A DNA stretch of 64,000 bases from Salvelinus alpinus (lineage: Eukaryota > Chordata > Actinopteri > Salmoniformes > Salmonidae). Of the stretch, positions 21,425-33,181 are shown piece after piece; the stretch's first letter is position 1; each line of letters starts with the position of its first letter. The translations under genes were made by a program, and so were the position numbers. Under the pieces are notes generated by a model that did not search any database, had not been told where the DNA came from, and saw only the letters and a program-made list of their open reading frames with translations. Location: contig NC_092100.1 of the NCBI RefSeq assembly GCF_045679555.1, positions 28,893,106-28,957,105 on the forward strand, in the 5' to 3' direction.

Positions 21425-21997
21425 GTAAAGGGTCTGACTACTTATGTGAATGTGATATCAGTTTTTATTTATTTTATTTTATTTGCCAACATTTCTAAAA
21501 AACTGTTTTTGCTTTGTCATTATTGGGTATTGTGTGTAGATTGATGAGGGGGAAAAACAATTGAATCAACTTTAGAATAAGGCTGTAACCTAACAAAATG
21601 TGGAAAAAATCAAGGGGTCTGAATGCTTCCCAAAGGCACTGTATAACTTCATTACCTGGCCCTAGAAGTCATACATGCGTAATAGGACCATTATTCTGCA
21701 TTGTAAATTGACGTGGAATTTTATGATTTTTTTCACAGAAAACCGATGATAAATGGCCCTGTAAACGTTAAGCAAAATTGTCTATTTGTCACATCCCTAG
21801 TTAGTAGAATAATGAACGGATTGGCAACATTTGGGCAACGTCAGACTTTTAGAAGGTTAGTAGGAAAGTTGGTCATTTAAACCACCTAAATATACTCACA
21901 TTCACTGAACATTTAGTTACTCAAACGTTCATTTCCCAACTGCTTTTTCTATAATCCTACAGACTCTTGATAATTCTCCATACCTTATTTTTTATAT

Positions 21998-22210
21998 TTA
22001 ACTAGGCAAGTCAGTTAAGAACAAAATCTTATTTACAATGACGGCCTACCCCTGCCAAACCCTAACCCGGACGACGTTGGGCCAATTGTGCGCCGCCCTA
22101 CGGGACTCCAATCACGGCCGGTTGTGATACAGCCTGGAATCAAACCAGGGTCTCTAGTGACACCTCTAGCACTGAGATGCAGTGCCTTAGACCACTGCGG
22201 CACTCGGGAG
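21998..22210 (-). mobile_element. tRNA-derived SINE (SmaI/HpaI type)
   Basis: On the minus strand the head reads gagtgccgcagtggtctaag gcactgcatctcagtgc with box A near 22185-22203 and a box B-like ggtttgattccagg. The tail at 21998-22060 contains the complement of aggcaagtcagttaagaaca. Standard salmonid SINE; not a tRNA gene. Confidence 0.88.
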
Positions 22211-22555
22211 CAGCGAGCACCTTAAACACATGGTCAAATATATACTGGAGTTGCTTACCAAGACGGCATTGAGTGTTCCTGAATGGCCTAATTACAGTTT
22301 TGACTTAAATTCGCTCCATGGGTGGAGCGATAACCCACAGACACTCAGCCCTCCATGGTATGAGTTTGACACATGTAGGCTAAATGGTCAACGGAGTTAC
22401 CTCTTGACACGATCAAAACAATTCCTATTGCATGCTGCATATGTTAAGTGCACATGAAAACAGATATTTATCTTATTTCAGTCTTTGGGAGCTATCTATA
22501 TCTGTTCCTTCAGACAGCAGCTCGCAAGATGCTAAGTTTACATCGTAGATGTAGT
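22211..22555. other. No gene recognised
   Basis: Short stretch between SINE and Tc1 fragment. It includes ttcctgaatggcctaattac, which resembles part of a Tc1 transposase end, so it may be decayed transposon. Confidence 0.4.
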
Positions 22556-22755
22556 CATCAAGGCAAACTATGAAGAATCTCAAATATAAAATATATTTAG
22601 ATTTGTTTAACACTTTTTGATAACTACATGATTCCATATGTGTTATTTCATAGTTTTGATGTCTTCACCATTATTCTACAATGTAGAAAATAGTAAAAAT
22701 AAAGAAAAACCCTTGGATGAGTGGGTGTTCTAAAACGTTTGACCGGTAGTGTATA
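22556..22755. mobile_element. Tc1 right-arm fragment
   Basis: caaatataaaatatatttag atttgtttaac... to gtttgaccggtagtgtat is the arm of the family at 57925-59473. Its other half is absent here. Confidence 0.8.
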
Positions 22756-22912
22756 TAGTGCTATTTCTATTGTTTTTACTACCATTTTCCTTATTTTATT
22801 TCACTAGTCCTGCATGTTGGAGCTGGAAGCCTAAGATTTTCACTGTACCCTGCAATCACACCTGCAACCCTGTACATGTGACTATTAAACTATCTGAATC
22901 GGAATCTAATTT
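22756..22912 (+). mobile_element. LINE 3' tail fragment (decayed)
   Basis: ggagctggaagcctaagatt ttcactgtaccctgcaat... tgtacatgtgactattaaac resembles the 3' end of the LINE at 53886-56172 (aagcatttcgctacactcgc, gtgtatgtgactaataaaat). Confidence 0.5.
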
Positions 22913-23233
22913 AACTTCTAACCCTAACCTATAACTCTAACCCCAAGCCTAGCGTTTGCAACCTAGCCCCCTAGCTGACTTTAGCAACAACAAATTGGAA
23001 TTCATAACACGTTACACATTTGCTAAAATTCTGATATTGTACATTTTGCAAATTCCTAACATATTGTACGAATTGTAATCCGTAGCATATCACACAAATT
23101 GTAATTCGTATCATGTCATACCAAATGAATGATGGACATCCACAAATTAATAGATAGGCTACCATACGAAACGTAACACATCATACTAAATGGAGTGTCT
23201 CGGATTTATGTAAGGAATCATACGAAATGCTCT
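22913..23233. repeat. Dispersed repeat with palindromic aattcgta motifs
   Basis: Starts with a few degenerate CTAACC units, then repeats variants of ttcgtaacatattgtacgaa. Related sequence is at 49960-50045, and the patch tggagtgtctcggatttatg recurs in complement near 49045. Confidence 0.5.
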
Positions 23234-23482
23234 CCCTTACGAAAAAAAGACAGCAGTCAGAGTGCAGCATAACGGCAGTGTACTTATTAGGGGTTATAAC
23301 TGCAGTTAGAGTGCAGTATAACTGCAGTATGCAGCAAATACTGCGTCCCCAAAAAAAACGTGTGTAACTGCAGTTAGAGTGCAGTATAACTATTCTGCAA
23401 TTACTGCGTCCAAAATACCACAGTCGACTACAGTTACGGCACTTTTACTGCAGTTTCAAAACTGCAATATTTTTTGTAAGGG
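23234..23482. mobile_element. MITE, 249 bp, CCCTTACRAAAAA ends
   Basis: Left end cccttacgaaaaaaa, right end attttttgtaaggg: an inverted terminal repeat. The inside repeats actgcagttagagtgcagta two to three times. No coding capacity. Confidence 0.72.
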
Positions 23483-24083
23483 CTGAGACTACTTTGTAAT
23501 AAGTGATCCAGTTCTTCCAGGCACCTTTACTTAAGAGTGTAGAATTAGATTACAATAGTATCTAAAACTATTTCACATGGCCCGGCAAAGCTAAATAGTT
23601 ATAAAACAATTTGAAACTGCCCGGTTACTGCAAGTTCCCAAATGCGTAGCCTTGCTTCACACGGAAAGGTCATGCAAGATAAGGTGAGGAGGACCTGTGG
23701 TCTTGTGTCGCGCGTTAGGCTGCTGCGTAAAGTATAGCCTAGACTCATAACTTACCAAATTTTGCTGCTTGTCGCATCCCTGCAGAGCAGCCTACAATAA
23801 AGTGAAACTCAAATCATGTGAATGGGGCATAGGGAAGATGCTTTTACTTTCGTTTCGTTTTTGAGGAGTGTTAATTAGGCTATGGCATTATTATGGTATT
23901 ATGACCCTTATACGAATAAACTATACATTTTTAAAACAGGCGTTTTAAAGAGTTATGAATATACACTGAGTGTACAAAACAGTGTGACATCAGCCAACTT
24001 GACATGGGCCACCATCCCTGTGGAACGCTTTCGACACCTTGTAGAGTCCATGGGTAGGGGTGAAGTGACTATGCATAGATAAT
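23483..24083. other. Low-repeat stretch holding the promoter candidate
   Basis: One of the few stretches between 8 and 45 kb without a recognised transposon. Contains the ISRE-like sites and splice donor described at 23750-23870. A short plus-strand frame (23882-24082) is not recognised. Confidence 0.5.
23750..23870 (-). promoter_or_regulatory. nlrc5: Candidate interferon-responsive promoter and 5' exon end of NLRC5
   Basis: On the minus strand: AAACGAAACGAAAGTAAA (23843-23860), GAAA-repeat type as bound by IRF/ISGF3; then AGTTTCACTTTA (23798-23809), 11 of 12 bases of the ISRE consensus AGTTTCNNTTTC; then a perfect splice donor after ...AAAATTTG, GTAAGT at 23750-23755. An untranslated first exon between the ISRE and this donor would suit NLRC5, whose first coding exon at 7488 starts with an acceptor and whose mammalian gene is interferon-induced. 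No TATA box is evident. The 16-kb intron this implies is filled with transposons. Confidence 0.45.
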
Positions 24084-26270
24084 AAACAGCAAGTAGCAGC
24101 AGTGTACAAAACAAATTCTGGGGGGGGTGTCAACATAATAATCCATTTGATTAATTGTTCAGCAGTCTTATGGCTTAAGGGTAGAAGCTGTTAAGGGGGC
24201 CTTTTGGTCCTAGACTTGGCGCTCTGGTACCGCTTGCCGTGCGGTAGCAAAGAAAACAGTCGATGACTTGGGTGACTGGAGTCTCTAACAATTTTATGGG
24301 CTTTCCTCTGACACCGCCTATTATATAGGTCCTGGATTGCAAGAAGCTTGGCCCCAGTGATGTACTGGGCCGTACGCACTACCATCTGTAGCGTCTTACT
24401 GTCAGATGCCAAGCAGTTGCCATACCAGGCGGTGATGCAACCGGTCAGGATGCTCTCGATGGTGCAGCTGTATAACTTTTTGAGGATCTGGGGACCCATG
24501 CCAAATCTTTTCAGTCTCCTAAGTGGGAAAAGGTTTTGCCCTCTTCACGACTGTCTTGGTGTGTTTATACCATGATAGATTGTTGGTGATGTGGACACCA
24601 AGGAACTTGAAGCTCTCGACCCGCTCCACTACAGCCCCGTTGATGTTAATGGGGGCCTGTTCGGCCCGCCTTTTCCTGTAGTCCACAATCAGGTCCTTTG
24701 TCTTGCTCACATTGAGGCAAAGGTTGTTATCCTGGCACCACACTGCCAGTTCTCTGACCTCCTCCCTATAGGCTGTCTCATCGTTGTCGGTGATCAGGCC
24801 TACCACTGATGTGTCGTCAGCAAACTTAATATTGGTGTTGGAGTCATGTTTGGCCACGCAGTCGTGGGTGAACAGGGAGTACAGGAGGGGACTAAGTACA
24901 CACCCCTGAGGGGCCCCAGTGTTCAGGAACAGCGTGGCAGACGTGTTGTTGCCTACCCTTACCACCTGGAGGCAGCCCGTCAGGAAGTCCAGGATCCAGT
25001 TGCAGAGGGAGGTGTTTAGTCCCAGGGTCCTTAGCTTAGTGATGATCTTTGAGGGCACTATGTTGTTGAATGCTGAGCTGTACAGCATTATCACACAAGT
25101 GTTCCTTTTGTCCAGGTGGATAAGGGCAGTGTGGAGTGCGATTGAGATTGCGTCATCTGTGGATCTGTTGGGGCGGTATAAGAATTAGAGTGGGTCTAGG
25201 GTATCCAGGAGGAAGCTGTTGATGTGAGCCATGACCAGCCTTTCAAAGCACTTCATGGCTACTGACGTGAGTGCTACGGCGCGGTTATCATTTAGACAGG
25301 TTACTTTCACTTCCTTGGACACAGGGACTATGGTGTTCTGCTTGAAACATGTAGGTATTACAGACAGTCAGGGAGAGGTTGAAAATGTCAGTGAAGACAC
25401 TTGCCAGTTGGTCCGCACATGCATTGAGTAAACGTCCTGGTAATCCATCTGGCCCCGCGGCTTTGTGAATGTTGACCTGTTTAAAGGTCTTGCTCACATC
25501 GGCTACCGAGAGCGTTATCACACAGTTCCCAAGAACAGCTGGTGCTCTCGTGCATGCTTCAGTGTTGCTTGCCTCGAAGCGAGCATAAAAGGCATTTAGA
25601 TCATCTGGTGGGCTCGCATCACTGGGCTGCTCCCGTCTGGGTTTCCCTTTGTAGTCCGTAATAGTTTTCAAGCCCTGCTACACCGACGAGCGTCAGAGCC
25701 GGTGTAGTAGGATTCAATCTTAATTCTGTATTGACGCTTTGCTTGTTTGATGGTTCATCTGAGGGCATAGCGGGATTTCTTATAGGCGTCCGGATTATAG
25801 GCGTCCCCGTTCTTTGAAAGCGGCAGCTCTAGTCCTTAGCTCAATGTGGATGTTGCCTGTAATCCATGGCTTCTGGTTGGGGTACGTACGGTCACTGTGG
25901 GGACGACGTCGCCAATGCACTTATTGATGAAGCCGACAACTGAGGTGGTATACTCCTCAATGCCATTGGATGAATCCCGGAACATATTCCAGTCTGTGCT
26001 AGCAAAACAGTCCTGTAGCGTAGCATCTGACCACTTCCTTATTAAGCGAGTCATTGGTACTTCCTGTTTTAGTTTTTGCTTGTAAGCAGGAATCAGGAGG
26101 ATAGAATTATGGTCAGATTTGCCAAATGGAGGGCGGGGAGAGCTTTGCATGCATCTCTTTGTGTGGAGTAAATGTGGTCTCAAGTTATTTTCCTCTGGTT
26201 GCACATGTGACATGCTGGTAAAAATTTGGTAAAACTGATTTAAGTTTGCCTGCATTAAAGCCCCCGGCCA
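24084..26270 (-). mobile_element. Decayed LINE, truncated (same RT family as 53886-56172)
   Basis: Minus-strand pieces in order: connector region 25836-26255 (PPFGKSDHNSILLIPAYKQ), RT palm start 25288-25671 (FKQVNIHKAAGPDGLPGRLL), RT core 24519-25094 ([37 protein letters not shown]) and the C-terminal part 24191-24499 (CTIESILTGCITAWYGNC). Several frameshifts or stops separate them. The endonuclease is missing. Confidence 0.9.
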
Positions 26271-26271
26271 T

Positions 26272-26500
26272 GGCCTCCCGGGTGGCGCAGTGGTCTAAGG
26301 CACTGCATCGCAGTGCTAGCTGTGCCACCAGACACTCTGGGTTCGAGCCCAGGCTCTGTCGCAGCCGGCCACGACCAGGAGGTCCATGGGGCGACGCACA
26401 ATTGGCCTAGCATCGTCCGGGTTAGGGAGGGTTTGGCCGGTAGGGATATCCTTGTCTCATCGCACACTAGCAACTCCTTTGGCGGGCCGGGCGCAGTGCC
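26272..26500 (+). mobile_element. tRNA-derived SINE (SmaI/HpaI type)
   Basis: Head ggcctcccgggtggcgcagt ggtctaaggc with box A (tggcgcagtggtctaagg) and box B (gggttcgagcc); body gccggccacgaccaggaggt ccatggggcgacgcacaatt. Family copy at 21998-22210 is in the other orientation. Confidence 0.92.
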
Positions 26501-26585
26501 AGAATAATAGTAGAGAGAATGATTTATTTCAGCTTTTATTTCTTTCATCACATTCCCAGTGGGTCAGAAGTTTACATACACTCAA

Positions 26586-26954
26586 TTAGTATTTGGTAGC
26601 ATTGCCTTCAAATTGTTTAACTTGGGTCAAACGTTTTGGGTAGCCTTCCACAAGCTTCCCACAATAAATTGGGTGAATTTTGGCCCATTCCTCCTGACAG
26701 AGCTGATGTAACTGAGTCAGGTTTGTAGGCCTCCTCGCTCGCACAAGCTTTTTCAGTTCTGCCCACAAATGTTCTATAGGATTGAGGTCAGGGCTTTGTG
26801 ATGGCCACTCCAATACCTTGACTTTATTGTCCTTAAGCCATTTTGCCACAACTTTGGAAGTAAGCTTGGGGTCATTGTCCATTTGGAAGACCCATTTGCG
26901 ACCAAGCTTTAACTTCCTGACTGATGTCTTGAGATGTTGCTTCAATATATCCAC
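26586..26954 (-). pseudogene. Sleeping Beauty type transposase, C-terminal remnant
   Basis: 123 codons with the second catalytic Asp (MDNDPKLTSK) and the Glu (LNPIEHLW), ending EGNATKY as in the family. The remaining transposase, including the DNA-binding domain, is split off or lost. Confidence 0.88.
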
Positions 26955-27694
26955 ATCATTTTCCTACCTCATGATGCAATCTATTTTGTGAAGTGCCCAA
27001 GTTCCTCCTGCAGCAAAGCACCTCCACAACATGATGCTGCCTGCTGCCAAGCCCGTAGTCTGGCTTTTTTATGGCGGTTTTGGAGCAGTGGCTTCTTCCT
27101 TGCTGAGCGGCCTTTCAGGTTATGTCGATATAGGTCTCGTTTTACTGTGGATATACATTGGGGAGAACAAGTATTTGATACACTGCCGATTTTGAAGGTT
27201 TTCCTACTTACAAAGCATGTAGAGGTCTGTAATTTTTATCATAGGTACACTTCAACTGTGAGAGACGGAATCTAAAACAAAAATCCAGAAAATCACATTG
27301 TATGATTTTTAAGTAATTAATTTGCATTTTATTGCATGACATAAGTATTTGATACATCAGAAAAGCAGAACTTAATATTTGATACAGAAACCTTTGTTTG
27401 CAATTACAAAGATCATACGTTTCCTGTAGTTATTGACCAGGTTTGCACACACTGCAGCAGGGATTTTGGCCCACTCCTCCATACATACCTTCTCCAGATC
27501 CTTCAGGTTTCGGGGCTGTCGGTGGGCAATACGGACGTTCAGCTCCCTCCAAAGATTTTCTATTGGGTTCAGGTCTGGAGACTGGCTAGGCCACTCCAGG
27601 ACCTTGAGATGCTTCTTACGGAGCCACTCCTTAGTTGCCCTGGCTGTGTGTTACGGGTCGTTGTCATGCTGGAAGATCCAGCCACGACCCATCT

Positions 27695-29010
<1,316 letters not shown>

Positions 29011-30041
29011 TGTGGAGAGATTGGAGTCTGTTTGATTGAGTGTGTGTACAGGTGTCTTTTATACAGGTAACAAGTTCAAACAGGTGCAGTTAATACAGGT
29101 AATGAGTGGAGAACAGGAGGGCTTCTAAAAGAAAAACTAACAGGTCTGTGAGAGCCGGAATTCTTACTGGTTGGTAGGTGATCAAATACTTATGTCACGC
29201 AATAAAATGCAATTTAATTACTTAAAAATCATACAATGTGATTTTCTGGATTTTTGTTTTAGATTCCGTCTCTCACAGTTGAAGTGTACCTATGATAAAA
29301 ATTACAGACCTCTACATGCTTTGTAAGTAGGAAAACCTTCAAAATCGGCAGTGTATCAAATACTTGTTCTCCCCACTGTAGATACTTTTGTACCTGTTTC
29401 CTCCAGCATCTTCACATGGTCCTTTGCTGTTGTTCTGGGATTGATTCGCACTTTTCGCACCAAAGTACATTCATCTCTAGGAGACAGAACGCGTCTCCTT
29501 CCTGAGCGGTATGACGGCTGCGTGGTCCCATGGTCTTTTATACTTGCGTACTATTGTTTGTACAGATGAACGTGGCACCTTCAGGCATTTGGAAATTGCT
29601 CCCAAGGATGAACCAGACTTGTGGAGGTCTGCAATTCTTTTCTGAGGTCTTGGCTGATTTCTTTTGATTTTCCCATGATGTCAAGCAAAGAGGCACTGGG
29701 TTTGAAGGTAGGCCTTGAAATACATCCACAGTTACACCTCCAATTGACTCAAATTATGTAAATTAGCCTATCAGCCATGACATAATTTTCTGGAATTTTC
29801 CAAGCTGTTTAAAGGCACAGTCAACTTAGTGTATGTAAACTTCTGACCCACTGGAATTGTGATACAGTGAAATAATCTGTCTGTAAACAATTGTTGGAAA
29901 AATTACTTGTGTCATGCACAAAGTAGATGTCCTAACCGACTTGCCAAAACTATAGTTCGTTAACAAGAAATTTGTGGAGTGGTTGAAAAACGAGTTTTAA
30001 TGACTCGAACCTAAGTGTATGTAAACTTCCGACTTCAACTG

Positions 30042-30226
30042 TAAGCAAAAAAATCACATTAAAAAAATATGTATACACTAAATATAAGCACATACGAACC
30101 ATGGAGAACACTAAATATGATGACAGACTAACCAGGGAAGTAAACTAGAATGAGGATAAAATCTAAGACAACCGGGTAAGCCTGTATGAAGACGTGTCTT
30201 TAGTGTTGACTTGAATATGGTTATGG
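30042..30226. other. Spacer between transposons
   Basis: AT-rich; no gene recognised. Confidence 0.5.
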
Positions 30227-30584
30227 TGTAAAGGGTGTGTACGGGAGGCGAAGTCAGGTGCAGGAGAGCAGAGTGTAGTGAACAGGTGCACTTTAATTCC
30301 GTTCCACAAAGTACAGCACATAAAAACAACGTGCCAAAAACACGGAACATGGCATAAGTAAAGCGCACGACAATAATCCACATCACAAACAATTACACAC
30401 AAAGACATGGAGGGGAAACAGAGGACTAAATACATGCAGTAATTATGGAATGAAAACCAGGTGTGTAATGGAACAAGACAAAACCAATGGAATATGAGAA
30501 ATGGAGCGGCGATGGCTAGAAAGCCGGTGACGTCGATCGCCGCCCGAACAAGGAGAGGAGCCGACTTCGGTGGAAGTCGTGACA
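30227..30584 (-). mobile_element. TGTCACG-ended element, 358 bp, LTR-like (different family)
   Basis: On the minus strand starts TGTCACGACTTCC and ends CCCTTTACA; flanked by TATGG and TATAG (4 of 5 bases). It has an attaaag stretch about 65 bases before its end, like a polyadenylation signal. The inside differs from copies 1-3. Inserted beside a Tc1 fragment. Confidence 0.65.
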
Positions 30585-30845
30585 TATAGATTGGGAGGTT
30601 CTGACATGGGCTCTGGCTGGGCCACTCAAGGACATTCAGAGACTTGTTTCGAAGCCACTCCTGCGTTGTCTTGGCTGTGTGCTTAGGGTCATTGTCCTGT
30701 TGGAAGGTGAACCTTCGCCCCAGCCTGAGGTCCTGAGCGCTCTGGAGCAGGTTTTCATCAAGGATCTCTCCGTACTTTGCTCTGTTCATCTTTCCCTCGA
30801 TCCTGACTAGACTCCCAGTCCCTGCCGCTGAAAAACATCCCCTAA
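30585..30845 (-). mobile_element. Tc1 fragment
   Basis: Minus strand codes ...[40 protein letters not shown]..., the middle of a Tc1 transposase including the second catalytic Asp. Both ends missing. Confidence 0.88.
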
Positions 30846-31220
30846 ATTGTTTACGAGCTGATCATAGCGAAAAAGAAAATACTTCTGCATTACCCGCTGT
30901 GTAAATACATTGCAAATAGGCTAAGGATAACTCCTCCTGATAAAGTTGGGTAACTGATATTCAGAGTATAAATAGCCAAATGGATTAGTTACGGGAATCA
31001 GGACTAATAAAGCCAATGCAACGGCCTGTTTTACAAACAGTGGGCTATTCATAAAATTCCATTTGGGGCCGATATGGTAGGCTACACCTCAGTAAGCATG
31101 GAACAACGTATTTTTGGGGTTCTGTCTTGACCGCAGTCTTTTTTGGGGGGTGTTTTACAAACGTTAGGCTGGCCACATAGAAGGGCATTCCTAAAATAAC
31201 ATTTCAGGTAACACTGTAGG
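30846..31220. other. No gene recognised
   Basis: AT-rich, no splice-flanked coding stretch or transposon end seen. Confidence 0.5.
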
Positions 31221-31403
31221 CCAGGGGTGTCAAACTCATTTCATGAAAGGCCTAGTGTCTGCAGGTTTTTCTTTTCAATTAAGTCCTAGACAACCAGGTG
31301 TTGGGAGTTCCTTACTAATTAGTGACCTTCAGTCATCAATCCAGTACAAGGGAGAAGCGAAAACCCGCAGACATTCTGTCCTCTTTGGAATGAGTTTGAC
31401 AAC
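31221..31403. mobile_element. MITE, about 183 bp, GGTGTCAAACTCATT ends
   Basis: Left ggggtgtcaaactcatttca, right gaatgagtttgacaacctg: inverted termini. The inside, cctagacaaccaggtg...ccttactaattagtgacctt, is the body of a repeat common in salmonids. Confidence 0.75.
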
Positions 31404-31555
31404 CTGTTGACAACCTGAAAATATTAAATGTAGCTAAAGATTATACGGTCCCCTAGTCAACACTTTGGTTCCTACCCTGTCACAATAAGTCCTCCCTGGC
31501 ATTTTTATAGGATGTCATGTCAAACACTGATGTCATGGCAGCGTTATCAGAAAGC

Positions 31556-32135
31556 ACAACATGATTTTCACTGCTACACAGATGACACAAAACTTTAAAT
31601 TTCTGGATAAATCATTAGACTGTATTAGTGATTTAAATACTTGGATGGCTCACAACTTCCTCCAGCTAAATCAAGACAAGACCGAGGTACTATTGTTGGA
31701 GCCAAAGCACAGAGAGAGAACCTGGCCGCACATTTTAGTTAACAGGCAATAAAAATAAAACACCAGGTAAAAAACCAAGGTGTTATTTTAGATTCTGAAC
31801 TCATTTTTGAATCACACATTAGGAATGTGACCAAAATAGCTTTTTACCACCTAAGGAACATTGCCAAGGTGTGGCCGTTTCTCTCTCAGGCTGATACAGA
31901 GAGACTCATCCATGATTTTATTACAAGCAGGCTTGACTACTGTAATGCTCTCATGTCTGGTCCACCCAAGAAAGCCATTGGTCAACTGCAAAATATACAG
32001 AATGGTGCAGCACAGGAACTGACCAAGACCAGATGAAGAGCCCACATTAAACCGGTTTTAAAGTCTCTTCTATTGGTTTTTAAATACATGATTTAGCACC
32101 CCAATACATGTCAGACATGCTTTTAAGTTATGTAC
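31556..32135 (+). mobile_element. L2-type LINE, RT C-terminal part, left half (split by retrovirus)
   Basis: Codes CYTDDTK (palm), then DLNTWMAHNFLQLNQDKTEV and AFYHLRNIAKVWPFLSQADT ERLIHDFITSRLDYCNAL, all typical of L2 reverse transcriptases. Frameshifts are present. It ends ...agttatgtac; the retroviral LTR starts next and the LINE resumes at 42961. Confidence 0.88.
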
Positions 32136-32821
32136 TGTCGTGGAAAATCATTTCAAATACAACGCTTTCAAGAACTTGTAAAATCAAACATGCTTTTTAT
32201 TACAATTGTATAGCCAACTGGCATGTCCCCGCGGAACACACACCGCTTCCCAACCCCGGTTCCAACATTTATACATAAATAGCATATGGGTCCACCCCAT
32301 ATGCAAATAAGCATACTTCCCCTAATTCTTCCTGCCATCATTATCTTTTTAGTTCAGGCTTCCTGCTTGTTCACGCCTACTAACGCCCATTATCTGCTTT
32401 CAGTTAAATTATAATAGTGGCCAGACCCGTGCTTGTCTTAAAAATAATATATGTCCATCTATCCTATAGGCCTATAACTTAACCCTGTATTTAACTCAAT
32501 GCCCCAGCATGTTCTCTGGTATGTCCTTATTGGAATTGGCAGACTCTATGTCTCTTCTTATCATTAGTGTCCAGTTGCCTTAGGCATATTTCTCTGGTAT
32601 GTGTCTTATTGGAATTGTCAGACTATATGTCTCTTCTACCATTAGCATCCAGTTGCCTTAGGCATATTTCTCTGGTATGTGTCTGGTCAGTCTGTCAGCA
32701 CAATGGAGAAAATAAGAGGGCCAGAACGTCCCTTAGTATATCTCCATTACCACAGTCTCATGATCAACGTGAACATGTGGTTCGTTACTTTAATGTTCAG
32801 CTGTCTTATGTTACTACTACA
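32136..32821 (-). repeat. Retroviral LTR (3' LTR in coding sense)
   Basis: TG...CA bounded on both strands (tgtcgtgg...actactaca). No difference from the other LTR was seen on reading both through. Contains two partly repeated blocks (ccagttgccttaggcatatt twice). Minus-strand polyadenylation signal at 32196-32201. Confidence 0.95.
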
Positions 32822-32944
32822 ATCCCCCCTCTGGGGCTATTTAGCCACATAAATGATACAAATAAGACTTTGGGATAGTAAATGAAAATACCTATGATAA
32901 ACAAGAAAATACAAAAAATAAAAACAAAGTGAAGCATATAAACC

Positions 32945-33130
32945 AACTAGACCAAACATCTCCAATATGAAATAGGAGCAAAAGATCCAATCAGAAACAT
33001 TAAAGAAAACCTAACTAGACCAAACATCTCCAATATTCATAAGAGTAAAAGATCCAATCAGAAACATTAAAGAAAACCTAACTAGACCAAACATCTCCAA
33101 TTGTCATAAGAGTAAAAGATCAAATTTGGT
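32945..33130. repeat. 67-68-bp tandem repeat, three copies, between env and the 3' LTR
   Basis: Units start ctagaccaaacatctccaat at about 32946, 33014 and 33081; the last is partial. The array lies between the env region and the polypurine tract, a position where some viruses keep RNA export elements; that role is not shown. Confidence 0.88.
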
Positions 33131-33181
33131 ATAAAAAATAAAAGATAATACAATGAATATGATAAAAAAAATAAAAAAATG

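Larger units (their letters stand above)
19811..21641 (+). mobile_element. Tc1/mariner element with in-frame-deleted transposase
   Basis: Arms cgcattcggaaagtattcag (left) and aggggtctgaatgcttccca aag (right). 1.83 kb including a 399-bp LTR-like guest in the left arm (19838-20236). Contains the transposase frame 20588-21424. Confidence 0.9.
17920..21799. mobile_element. hAT-type element, 3.9 kb, holding three Tc1 copies
   Basis: Left end taggggtgtgaac at 17920; right end gtcacatcccta ending at 21799: inverted termini TAGGGRTGTGA. Flanked on both sides by GTTAGTAG (17912-17919 and 21800-21807), a perfect 8-bp duplication as hAT transposases make. Its own DNA is 17920 to about 18683 and about 21642-21799; the rest is nested Tc1 DNA. 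No hAT transposase is visible (longest frame 18041-18304, 87 codons, not recognised), so it is non-autonomous. A patch at 18306 (ccagggttccccaaccggtg) resembles the end of another hAT-like repeat. Confidence 0.85.

Noticed and set aside
26272-26345. tRNA genes at the SINE heads (also 22135-22210 and 40235-40309)
   Set aside because: Box A and B are present but the cloverleaf pairing and anticodon arm are degenerate and a SINE body follows.
32567-32878. Frames starting MSSCLRHISLVC... in both LTRs as a gene
   Set aside because: Antisense to the retrovirus and made of a repeated LTR block; no known protein.
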